Positions 57,112 to 64,000 of a stretch of 64,000 nt of DNA are shown piece after piece. The DNA comes from Desmospora profundinema (GTDB lineage: Bacteria; Bacillota; Bacilli; Thermoactinomycetales; DSM-45169). The number at the start of each line of letters is the position of its first letter. Position 1 is the stretch's first letter. The translations under genes and the position numbers were made by a program. The notes under the pieces were generated by a model, which searched no databases, was not told the origin of the DNA, and saw nothing but the letters and a program-made list of their open reading frames with translations. The DNA is taken from assembly GCF_031454155.1 (NCBI RefSeq), contig NZ_JAVDQG010000004.1, positions 186,001-250,000 of the forward strand. Direction: 5' to 3'.

Positions 57112-57987
57112 TTGACGGAGCAAACGATACGAAACCCGATTCAGGTCGGGGTTTGCGGCTGGGGGGACCACGGCTTGTACCCCGCGGGCACCCCGTCCCG
57201 GGAGAAGTTGGCCGTTTACGCGGGTCATTTTCCCGTGGTGGAGGTGGACAGCAGCTACCATGCGATCCAACCCCCGGAACGAATGGCCCGCTGGGCGGAG
57301 GAGACCCCGGATGACTTTCGATTTGTGATCAAGGCTTACCGCGAGATGACCGGTCACGGCCGGAAAGCGGGCGCGCCGGAACGGTCAGCCAAACAGATCT
57401 TCCGCGATTTTTCCGACTCCGTGGCACCGATGGCGGAAGCCGGCAAGCTGGCGATGGTGTTGTTTCAGTTTCCACCCTGGTACGATTGTAATAAGAAGCA
57501 TGTCCAATACATCCGTCGCTGCCGCCAGGCCTATCCGGATTGGACCTTGGCGGTGGAGTTTCGCCATCAATCCTGGTTCCGGCCGGAATACCGGGAACAG
57601 ACTCTCCGTTTCCTGGAAGGAGAAAAACTGGTGCATGTGGTTTGCGATGAACCCCAGGCGGGAGAGGGTTCCGTACCGATTGTGGCGGCTGTCACCCATC
57701 CCGATCATGTACTGGTCCGTTTCCATGGGCGCAACCGTTCCGGCTGGAATGCATCGGGCCGTTCCAATGAGGAGTGGCGCCGGGTTCGCTATGCGTATCG
57801 CTATTCCCGCCAGGAGCTTGCCGAGTGGGTTCCCCGCATCCAGGCGATGAAGCGGGAAACCCGACAAGTCACCCTGCTATTCAACAACAACTCGGAGGGG
57901 GATGCGGTGGGAAATGCCCGCATGATGATGGACCTTCTGGGAGTGACGATGGAAGGGCTGGCTCCACGGCAACTGGGGATATTTTGA
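57112..57987 (+). CDS. DUF72 domain protein (YunF-like)
   Basis: This 291-residue TIM-barrel-like protein has VGVCGWGDHGLYP at the start, VVEVDSSYHAIQPPERMARWAEETPDDFRF, FPPWY, and AVEFRHQSWF, all typical of DUF72. TTG 57112 lies behind GGAGGGGGAGG. Biochemical role unknown. In B. subtilis the homologue yunF is near yunE and yunD, whose homologues lie 3.5 kb downstream here. Confidence 0.9.
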   Translation: MTEQTIRNPIQVGVCGWGDHGLYPAGTPSREKLAVYAGHFPVVEVDSSYHAIQPPERMARWAEETPDDFRFVIKAYREMTGHGRKAGAPERSAKQIFRDFSDSVAPMAEAGKLAMVLFQFPPWYDCNKKHVQYIRRCRQAYPDWTLAVEFRHQSWFRPEYREQTLRFLEGEKLVHVVCDEPQAGEGSVPIVAAVTHPDHVLVRFHGRNRSGWNASGRSNEEWRRVRYAYRYSRQELAEWVPRIQAMKRETRQVTLLFNNNSEGDAVGNARMMMDLLGVTMEGLAPRQLGIF

Positions 57988-58073
57988 AATGAAGAAACGG
58001 CCTGAGGCGGGGTGGCGGCTCTTCTTTCCTACAAGATGCCATTGACGGAAACCCTCATGTTGCTTGCTTGATT

Positions 58074-58217
58074 TAGGGCGTGTCTGATAAATATGTAGGG
58101 CGAGACCCGGGTCGGTATGGCTGTCTCCGTTTCGTTGCAAAAAGCGCAAAGGCTCTCCGCCAGCCATACCGACCCTCTTTCGTTCTCACGGAAAATTGAA
58201 TTACCAGACAGGCCCTA
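58074..58217 (+). repeat. 144-bp palindromic intergenic repeat (MITE-like), copy 2
   Basis: Starts TAGGGCGTGTCTGATAA and ends TTACCAGACAGGCCCTA, clear terminal inverted repeats of about 16 bases. The inner inverted repeat GGTCGGTATGGCTG/CAGCCATACCGACC and the loop are nearly identical to copy 1 at 5133. Between convergent genes. Confidence 0.85.
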
Positions 58218-58290
58218 GTGCAAGGAGTGTATGTGTGTTACATCATCTAGTGCCCCATCTACCAATATTGATCGTGTTTATGTGGAGGGA

Positions 58291-58355
58291 GGCTTGGTTT
58301 TTCGGCGGAGTCGACTCTGCCACGCATGGAGCGAAGACGGAAAACCAAGCCGACC
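58291..58355 (+). repeat. Module C hairpin
   Basis: GGCTTGGTTTTTC (58291-58303) pairs with GGAAAACCAAGCC (58339-58351), enclosing GGCGGAGTCGACTCTGCCACGC-type sequence. An inverted GTGACCCGCC pair at 58423-58462 follows; no gene was found between 57988 and 58664. Confidence 0.55.
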
Positions 58356-58570
58356 GACTTGTCCGCGTAAAGGCCATGAAAAACAGATCGAAGTTACCTG
58401 AAGGGGCACTAGTCATGAAAAAAGTGACCCGCCTAGGCCTCGCAAACCGTGGGCGGGTCACTCGATGTGATACGTAACGCAGGTCGCGGCCTTCGCTGAT
58501 GAAGGTCGCACCACTGGGGTGTTGTGTTCCTCACCCTTATGATCATATGCCGTGAATGGGAAAATCCAAA

Positions 58571-58627
58571 CCCCATCAAACACCCCTCTCAGCGACAGTC
58601 GATCCGCCGAGAGGGTGTTTGATGGGG
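58571..58627 (-). terminator. Large hairpin, probable metE terminator
   Basis: Arms of about 19 bases (58571-58590 with 58609-58627, one bulged C) enclose an 18-base loop. On the minus strand it is followed by TTTGGATTTTCCC, 37 bases after the metE stop. Confidence 0.7.
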
Positions 58628-58664
58628 TGAAACTACGGGTGAGAGAGAAAGTGATTTTTTCGTG

Positions 58665-60977
58665 TCAGCGAGATGCAGGGGTGATGGTTTCGTTCCACTG
58701 CTCTCGTAACCGATGTGCCACCTGAATCATCCGAACCAGGGATTCCACCGTCTCTTTCTCGTTGCGCGTCTTTAACCCGCAGTCGGGATTGATCCAAAAC
58801 AGGGAGGGAGGCAGCACGCGCAAGGCGCGTTCAATTGTCCGGGCCATCTCCTCTTCTTCCGGGATCCGCGGGCTGTGGATATCATAGATGCCGAGTCCGA
58901 TTCCTTGGGTATACGTTTTTTCTTCAAACGAACGGACCAGTTCACCGTGGCTGCGCGAGGATTCGATCGAAATCACATCTGCATCCAACGCCTGGATGGC
59001 CTCGATGATATCGTGAAACTCGCTGTAACACATATGGGTATGGATCTGTGTGTCGGGTTGGACCGAAGAGGTGGCCAGCCGGAAGGATTGAACCGCTTGT
59101 TCCAGATACGCTTTCCAGTCGATTTGTTTCAGTGGTAACCCTTCCCGCAAAGCGGGTTCGTCCACTTGGATGATTCCGATTCCCTCTTTTTCCAACGCTT
59201 CTACTTCTTTTCTTAATGCGTAACCGATTTGCAGGGAAATCTCGCTTACCGGCAGATCGTCGCGCACGAAGGACCAGCGGATCATGGTGGTGGGACCGGT
59301 CAGCATCCCTTTTACCTTTTTATCCGTCAAAGATTGGGCGTACACACTCTCTTTGACGGTCATCGGGGAGAGGAAAGCCACATCCCCATGGATGATCGGC
59401 GGCTTTACACAACGGGAACCGTAGGACTGTACCCAACCGTTTGCCGTTTTTGAATAGCCGTCCAGTTTATCGCTGAAGTATTCCACCATGTCCGTTCGTT
59501 CAAATTCCCCGTGCACCAACACATCCAGCCCGATTTCTTCCTGAATGCCGATCCAGCGGGCCGTTTCATCCCGCAAAAACGATTCATACTGTTCCTCGCT
59601 CCATTCCCCTGCCCGCCACTTTCTCCGGGCTCTTCTAACATCCGCACTTTGCGGGAAGCTGCCGATGGTGGTGGTGGGAAACAGGGGAAGAGGATGGGAC
59701 TCGGCTTGGAGCTGTTTTCGTTCCGAGAAGGGATGACTGCGCTGGAAATCCTCGGATGAAAGATTGGCCAGGGTTTCACGGAGACCGGACACATGGCGGA
59801 AGGAAGCGTTCCGGAATCGTTTGATAGCGTCCGTGTTTTCCTGAAGCGAATCGGAGATGCTTGTTTTGCCGTGCTTGAATCCTTTTGCCAGGACGGCCAG
59901 CTCATCCAGCTTTTCATTGGCAAAGGCGATCGCCCCGGCCAACTCCGGACGCAGTCCCGTCTCTTGTGCCGCTTCCACCGGTACATGCAACAGGCTGCAA
60001 GAGGGTTGCAACCACCACTCAGCGGGTTTCACCCGGGACTGGATCTGTTCCAGCAGCTTGAGCTGCTCGGCCAAAGGAGTTTTCCAGATGTTTCTCCCAT
60101 CGATGATGCCGAGGGCCAATGTCTTATCCGCAGGGAATCCATGTGCTTGGAGGGAGTCCAGGTTTCCTTTTTTTCCATGGACCAAATCCAGGCCGATTCC
60201 GTGGACGGGCAGACGGATTAAGCTGGGATAAGCGGTGGCGGAATCAAAATAGGTTTGCAGGAGAAGACGAAGCCGAGGGGCAGCTGTCGTCAACCGGCTG
60301 TATGCGCGGTCGATCCAGGACCACTCTTTTGGATTCACATCTGTCACCAACGACGGTTCATCCATCTGCACCCATTCGGCACCGGCTGTCTCCAGCTCCT
60401 TCAGCACCTGTTCATATAGGGGAACCAGGGTTTCCAACAGCAGGTCGGCAAATTGATTCGAGTCATATCCTTTGGATAATTTTAAGAGGGTGAAGGGGCC
60501 GAGCAGAACGGGTTTTCCCTTGATTCCCCACTGTTTGGCTTCTTCGAACGCTTTCAGCGGTTTGTTTTCCGTTAAGAGAGGAGTGATTTCCGGCTCAAAC
60601 TCCGGCACGATATAATGATAATTGGTGTTGAACCACTTGGTCATTTCGCATGCGACGGCTCCTTGATTTCCCCTGGCCATCGCAAAATACGTATCCAGCG
60701 AAACGGGTCCTCCCGTATGTGCAAACCGTTTGGGAATGAGGCCGAACATGGCGGCGGTATCCAACACGTGATCGTAGAAGGTGAAGTCGCCCACCGGGAC
60801 CCAGTCGACCCCTTTTTCTTGTTGTGTCTTTAGGTATTGGCGGCGGAGTTTTTTCATCTGTTCCTTTAATTGGGTTTCGTCGATTTTACCTGCCCAGTAA
60901 GACTCCAGATGCTTCTTCCATTCCCGGTTGGAACCGATCCGGGGATATCCCAGATTGCCGGTGCGTATTGCTGTCAC
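58665..60977 (-). CDS. metE: Cobalamin-independent methionine synthase MetE
   Basis: This 770-residue enzyme transfers methyl from methyl-tetrahydrofolate to homocysteine. It has the duplicated barrel, NLGYPRIGSNREWK at the N-terminus, TTTIGSFPQSADVR starting the catalytic half, and zinc ligands in HTHMCYSEF and NPDCGLKTR. GTG 60977 follows AGAGGAGAG by 7 bases; an upstream ATG lies in the riboswitch terminator and is rejected. Controlled by a cobalamin riboswitch. Confidence 0.96.
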   Translation of the reverse strand: MTAIRTGNLGYPRIGSNREWKKHLESYWAGKIDETQLKEQMKKLRRQYLKTQQEKGVDWVPVGDFTFYDHVLDTAAMFGLIPKRFAHTGGPVSLDTYFAMARGNQGAVACEMTKWFNTNYHYIVPEFEPEITPLLTENKPLKAFEEAKQWGIKGKPVLLGPFTLLKLSKGYDSNQFADLLLETLVPLYEQVLKELETAGAEWVQMDEPSLVTDVNPKEWSWIDRAYSRLTTAAPRLRLLLQTYFDSATAYPSLIRLPVHGIGLDLVHGKKGNLDSLQAHGFPADKTLALGIIDGRNIWKTPLAEQLKLLEQIQSRVKPAEWWLQPSCSLLHVPVEAAQETGLRPELAGAIAFANEKLDELAVLAKGFKHGKTSISDSLQENTDAIKRFRNASFRHVSGLRETLANLSSEDFQRSHPFSERKQLQAESHPLPLFPTTTIGSFPQSADVRRARRKWRAGEWSEEQYESFLRDETARWIGIQEEIGLDVLVHGEFERTDMVEYFSDKLDGYSKTANGWVQSYGSRCVKPPIIHGDVAFLSPMTVKESVYAQSLTDKKVKGMLTGPTTMIRWSFVRDDLPVSEISLQIGYALRKEVEALEKEGIGIIQVDEPALREGLPLKQIDWKAYLEQAVQSFRLATSSVQPDTQIHTHMCYSEFHDIIEAIQALDADVISIESSRSHGELVRSFEEKTYTQGIGLGIYDIHSPRIPEEEEMARTIERALRVLPPSLFWINPDCGLKTRNEKETVESLVRMIQVAHRLREQWNETITPASR

Positions 60978-61003
60978 GATGCATCTCTCCTCTTCTTTGT
61001 TCA

Positions 61004-61046
61004 TATAAAAAGCCACCCCCAAGGTTATCCATCGATGGAGGTGGCT
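61004..61046 (-). terminator. Riboswitch expression-platform terminator
   Basis: On the minus strand AGCCACCTCC and GGGGGTGGCT (one mismatch) form a stem followed by TTTTTAT, just before the metE ribosome site. It would end transcription when cobalamin is bound. Confidence 0.85.
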
Positions 61047-61159
61047 GGATCACGCGGCTACTACAAAATTCCCCATCGGCGCTCATCCATCCCGGACGGG
61101 GCCGTGGGTCCCGGTTATCCAAACACCTCCCTATCGACCGTAGGGAACCATGGTGTTGT

Positions 61160-61340
61160 CGGAACAGGCAGGTCTCCTGGCTTCAGAATCCTCACCCGAC
61201 GGGATGCCTTCCCCATTTCCTTCCAAAATGAGTGGCGTTTTAAGTCCGCGGGCTCCTCTGTTACAGTGGCGGGACCGCATCGGAGTTTCACCGACTTCCC
61301 TTTTAAACTTTGGAGGGCTCCAAAGTACCTGCTCCCACTG
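61160..61340 (-). ncRNA. Cobalamin (AdoCbl) riboswitch
   Basis: Read on the minus strand: GCAGGT at the 5' end, GGGAAGTCGGTGAAACTCCG, GCGGTCCCGCCACTGTAA (B12-box region), GAGGAGCCCGCGGAC, GCCACTC, and GAAGCCAGGAGACCTGCC at the 3' end. Order and wording match the classic cobalamin aptamer. It lies between the metE promoter and the terminator at 61004. Confidence 0.95.
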
Positions 61341-61358
61341 TGTTCGATTATTGGAAAA

Positions 61359-61387
61359 ACCGTATCACAGGGATAGGGATTGGTCAA
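61359..61387 (-). promoter_or_regulatory. metE promoter
   Basis: On the minus strand TTGACC, 17 bases, and TACGGT with a TG extension upstream (extended -10), placed just before the aptamer. Confidence 0.55.
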
Positions 61388-61542
61388 CCTATTTTCGCCG
61401 TCTTCCCCAATCATTCCAGAGTCGGCAAAAAACCGCCCTTCTTTTCGGGGGCGCGGTCTGCTACGATAATTGGGAAAGCGAAAGGTAGGAAAGACGGTGA
61501 GCGGGATCTCCCAATCATAGCCACGCTCCCGCAGGAGGGAAC

Positions 61543-62364
61543 ATGTTGTTGGAATGGATCATACTGATCCTGATCGGGTTGGTTGCCGGAACCGTCGGCA
61601 GCTTGGTCGGGTTGGGGGGCGGGATCATCACCGTACCCGCGTTGCTGTTGGTGGCGTCCCTATTTCCGGGTTACAGCCATATCACGCCTCCGGTCGCCGT
61701 CGGGACATCGTTGGTATTGGTAATTATCACGGCGCTGGCATCCACGATTTCGTATACGAAAAAAAAGCGGATCGACTATTCCAGTGCGTGGTCGTTCTTT
61801 CTGGCCAGTGGTCCGGGAGCCATCGTGGGCGCTTATTTAATCAGTTATTTTCAACCCCGGCCATTCTATATTGCTTTCGGGCTTGTTATGATCTTGGTTG
61901 CGACTGTGATGCAGTTTCGGGAACACCTGAAACCGAAGTCCGTAAAGTGGGATGTGAAGCGGGAATTTACCGATCCAAAGGGGAATAGTTACCGATACGG
62001 ATACCATCGTCCCACGGCTTGGATCGGCTCCTTCGTAATCGGAGCTTTATCGGGTTTGTTCGGGATCGGGGGCGGTTCGCTGCTGGTGCCGATGATGGTG
62101 CTCCTGTTTCAGTTTCCGGCCCATGTGGCCACCGCCACGTCCATGTTCGTCATCTTTCTGTCATCCATTCTTGGCTCCGCCACCCATTTGATTCAAGGAA
62201 ACATCGATTGGATGGCGGTTTTATTGATTGCCCCCGGCGCATGGTTTGGCGGGCAGCTGGGTGCATGGATCTCCGAGCGGATGAGCAGTCATGCACTCTT
62301 AATTGGTCTTCGGATCGCCATCTTGGTAGTAGCCGTTCGCATGATTCTGGAAGGAGTCGGATAA
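61543..62364 (+). CDS. TSUP family exporter (TauE/SafE, YunE-like)
   Basis: This 273-residue membrane protein with about eight helices and two DUF81 halves: GLVAGTVGSLVGLGGGIITVPALL and GALSGLFGIGGGSLLVPMM. The family moves sulfite, sulfoacetate or organosulfur anions. GGAGGG precedes ATG 61543. It precedes the YunD-like gene in the same direction. Confidence 0.92.
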   Translation: MLLEWIILILIGLVAGTVGSLVGLGGGIITVPALLLVASLFPGYSHITPPVAVGTSLVLVIITALASTISYTKKKRIDYSSAWSFFLASGPGAIVGAYLISYFQPRPFYIAFGLVMILVATVMQFREHLKPKSVKWDVKREFTDPKGNSYRYGYHRPTAWIGSFVIGALSGLFGIGGGSLLVPMMVLLFQFPAHVATATSMFVIFLSSILGSATHLIQGNIDWMAVLLIAPGAWFGGQLGAWISERMSSHALLIGLRIAILVVAVRMILEGVG

Positions 62365-62574
62365 GGGTATCCGATCATTTTGTACAAGCTCTCGCCTCGA
62401 TCACGTTTATTGCAGCCGGCCACAACCCGCAGGCTTATGGATAGGGACTGTTTATCGGAACCAACCAAGAATAGCCCTTTTATAGAGCGATAATGGAGAG
62501 AGGGCTTCACCTGAAGGGAAGATGTCCTTCCAGGATGACCATTTAAAGGGGCTTTGCCCGAAGGGAGGATGCTG

Positions 62575-64000
62575 GTGAGTCGAACGACCCGCCTTCATAT
62601 CATACATACCAACGATATCCACAGTCACTTTGAGGCGATGCCCCGGATTCACCGGTTGGTGACCCAACTGCGGCGGAAATGCCGGGATCGAGGAGAGGCC
62701 TGTTGGCTTCTGGATATCGGTGATCATATGGATCGGTTTTCAGTGGAAACGGAAGGAACCGGCGGGTTGGCCAACCGACACGTGTTGGAGGCAGCCGCGT
62801 ATGATTTCATGACGTTGGGAAATAACGAATTGCTTACCTTTTCCAAGGAGGAGCTGAACCGGCTGTTTGGGGATGCCCCATTTCAAGTCTTGGCCGCCAA
62901 TGTTGCCGATATTGCTGAAAGTCAGCCCGATTGGATCCAACCATGGGCGGTTCGGGAGTGGGACGGTTTTCGCGTCGCCTTTACAGGGGTTACGATCTCT
63001 TTTGCTGAATTCTACCGGCTGTTGGGATGGGAGGTGGAAGATCCGATCCGTGTATTGGCGAAGCAGGTGCCCCGCTTGCGCCGGGAAGCAGATGCGGTCG
63101 TGGTGCTTTCCCATCTGGGATTGGGAAACGATCGAAGCTTGGCCCAGGCGGTGCCGGGAATCGATGTGATCATGGGGGCTCACACCCATCACCTGTTGGA
63201 GAAACCGGAACGGGTGGGAGACACCTGGATCGCTGCAGCCGGAAAGTTTGGAGGGCATGTGGGGCATCTCACATTGGAATGGGTACCGGCATCCCGTCGG
63301 TTGGCAGTATCGGGCCGGGTTTTTCCGGTGTCGGACGTCCCGCCTGATCCAACCGTTTCCCAGCGGATCGAAGAAGACCGGATAAAGGCGGAGCGGGCTT
63401 TATCCCATCCCATCATCCACCTGGATCACGATTTGGTGATTGATTGGTATACGGAATCGCCGTTGGGAAATTTGTTGGCCGACGGGTTGCTGGATTGGGT
63501 GGAAGCGGAATGTGCGCTGGTCAACGCCGGACAGCTGCTGGGAAGTTTGGAGGCGGGACCCGTCACACGCGGCCGCATCCATCAAATCTGCCCCCATCCC
63601 ATCAATCCGTGTGGAATGGACCTACCGGGTGCGATTATCCAAAAAACCTTGGAAGAGTCTCTCCTCCAGGGGGTACAACAAAAAGAAATCCGCGGCTTCG
63701 GGTTTCGGGGCCGACGCTTGGGAATGATGAACGTGGCCGGAATCGAGGTAGTCCATGATCCGGACGCCAGCTCAACCCCACGCATCCGGGAGATCCGAAT
63801 CGCGGGTGAACCGCTGCAGCCGGACCGGTTGTACCGGGTGGCCACCATCGATATGTTTACCTTTGGGATCGGATATGAAGAGATCCAGAAAGGGACGGGC
63901 CTCCGCTTTTATCTGCCTGAGCTTTTACGGGATGTGATCGCCCATCATCTCACCGTTCCGGGGGCACCTGCACGGGCGCAAAAGCCGCGCTGGCACCAGG
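62575..64000 (+). CDS. YunD-like metallophosphatase/5'-nucleotidase, 3' end cut by window
   Basis: The frame runs open to the window edge (475 residues seen). N-terminal metallophosphoesterase motifs: HTNDIHSHFE, DIGDH, LGNNE (where most families have GNHE), VVLSHLG and MGAHTHH. A 5'-nucleotidase C-terminal domain begins around HDLVIDWYTESPLGNLLADGLL. No signal peptide. GTG 62575 is 6 bases after AAGGGAGG; ATG 62569 abuts that site. Probably a cytoplasmic nucleotidase, as for B. subtilis YunD. Confidence 0.9.
   Translation, partial: MSRTTRLHIIHTNDIHSHFEAMPRIHRLVTQLRRKCRDRGEACWLLDIGDHMDRFSVETEGTGGLANRHVLEAAAYDFMTLGNNELLTFSKEELNRLFGDAPFQVLAANVADIAESQPDWIQPWAVREWDGFRVAFTGVTISFAEFYRLLGWEVEDPIRVLAKQVPRLRREADAVVVLSHLGLGNDRSLAQAVPGIDVIMGAHTHHLLEKPERVGDTWIAAAGKFGGHVGHLTLEWVPASRRLAVSGRVFPVSDVPPDPTVSQRIEEDRIKAERALSHPIIHLDHDLVIDWYTESPLGNLLADGLLDWVEAECALVNAGQLLGSLEAGPVTRGRIHQICPHPINPCGMDLPGAIIQKTLEESLLQGVQQKEIRGFGFRGRRLGMMNVAGIEVVHDPDASSTPRIREIRIAGEPLQPDRLYRVATIDMFTFGIGYEEIQKGTGLRFYLPELLRDVIAHHLTVPGAPARAQKPRWHQ

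Noticed and set aside
58420-58465. Inverted GTGACCCGCC pair as a structured RNA or CRISPR-like unit
   Set aside because: Only a single inverted pair, with no repeated spacers and no Cas genes; most likely part of the degraded repeat mosaic.

Overview
The window looks like a chromosomal segment of a spore-forming, moderately high-GC member of the Bacillales, most likely in or near the Thermoactinomycetaceae. The evidence is strong AGGAGG-type ribosome sites, many GTG/TTG starts, Rho-independent terminators, a YjcZ-type sporulation microprotein, a sufCDSUB operon in Bacillus order, the acetyl-branch DAP genes, TGATAATnATTATCA Fur boxes and CcpA-like cre sites. The genus is an inference. No rRNA, tRNA, prophage, CRISPR array or complete transposase gene was seen.

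Layout. 1-9.7 kb: the tail of a carboxymuconolactone decarboxylase-like gene, a nitroreductase, an M3 oligopeptidase, a divergent cell-wall amidase facing a polysaccharide deacetylase, an MBL hydrolase, a WGxxGxxG-type surface protein tail-to-tail with a YjcZ microprotein, a DUF421 membrane protein, small ORFs and a DJ-1/PfpI protein. 10-15.3 kb: sufCDSUB (Fe-S assembly). 15.6-18.8 kb: a Fur-controlled ABC importer ending in an IsdG/HmoB-like monooxygenase, which points to heme. 18.9-26.2 kb: a DUF2935 protein, an amine oxidase, a lysoplasmalogenase, a class A PBP with a degenerate transpeptidase domain, and a secreted Amidase_6 protein. 26.4-29.5 kb (minus): dapH, a class III aminotransferase and an N-acetyl-DAP deacetylase, making lysine and DAP by the acetyl branch. 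29.9-32.8 kb: the glyoxylate shunt pair aceB-aceA.

32.9-36 kb: a MarR regulator, an MFS exporter and a saccharopine-dehydrogenase-like protein sharing an operator motif. 36-39.7 kb: an orphan Fur-controlled siderophore-binding lipoprotein, an HD hydrolase and a lipoprotein. 39.8-43.2 kb: a tripartite tricarboxylate transporter (tctC-tctB-tctA) under a cre-like site and a TGAACAAAA repeat operator, followed by a truncated AtuA/DUF1446-like remnant. 43.3-52.1 kb: an Asp/Glu racemase, then a compact, mostly overlapping GNAT-cobT-cobD-cobU-cobS-cobC-cobQ-cbiZ-cbiB cluster for late cobalamin assembly and cobinamide salvage. 52.4-64 kb: an M23 lipoprotein, a sulfurtransferase, nicotinate phosphoribosyltransferase with a JAMM protease, a DUF72 protein, metE under a cobalamin riboswitch, a TSUP exporter and a YunD-like 5'-nucleotidase cut by the window end. 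The cob cluster and the B12-repressed metE fit together: when cobalamin is available the B12-independent methionine synthase is shut off.

The least explained structure is a family of palindromic intergenic repeats. It has two 144-bp copies bounded by TAGGGC/GCCCTA-type inverted ends, longer copies with a second module inside the loop, and several degraded mosaics. Other points of interest are the PBP whose three transpeptidase motifs are all altered, an Amidase_3 protein lacking its first zinc-ligand His, a probably leaderless MarR gene and several unannotated microproteins.
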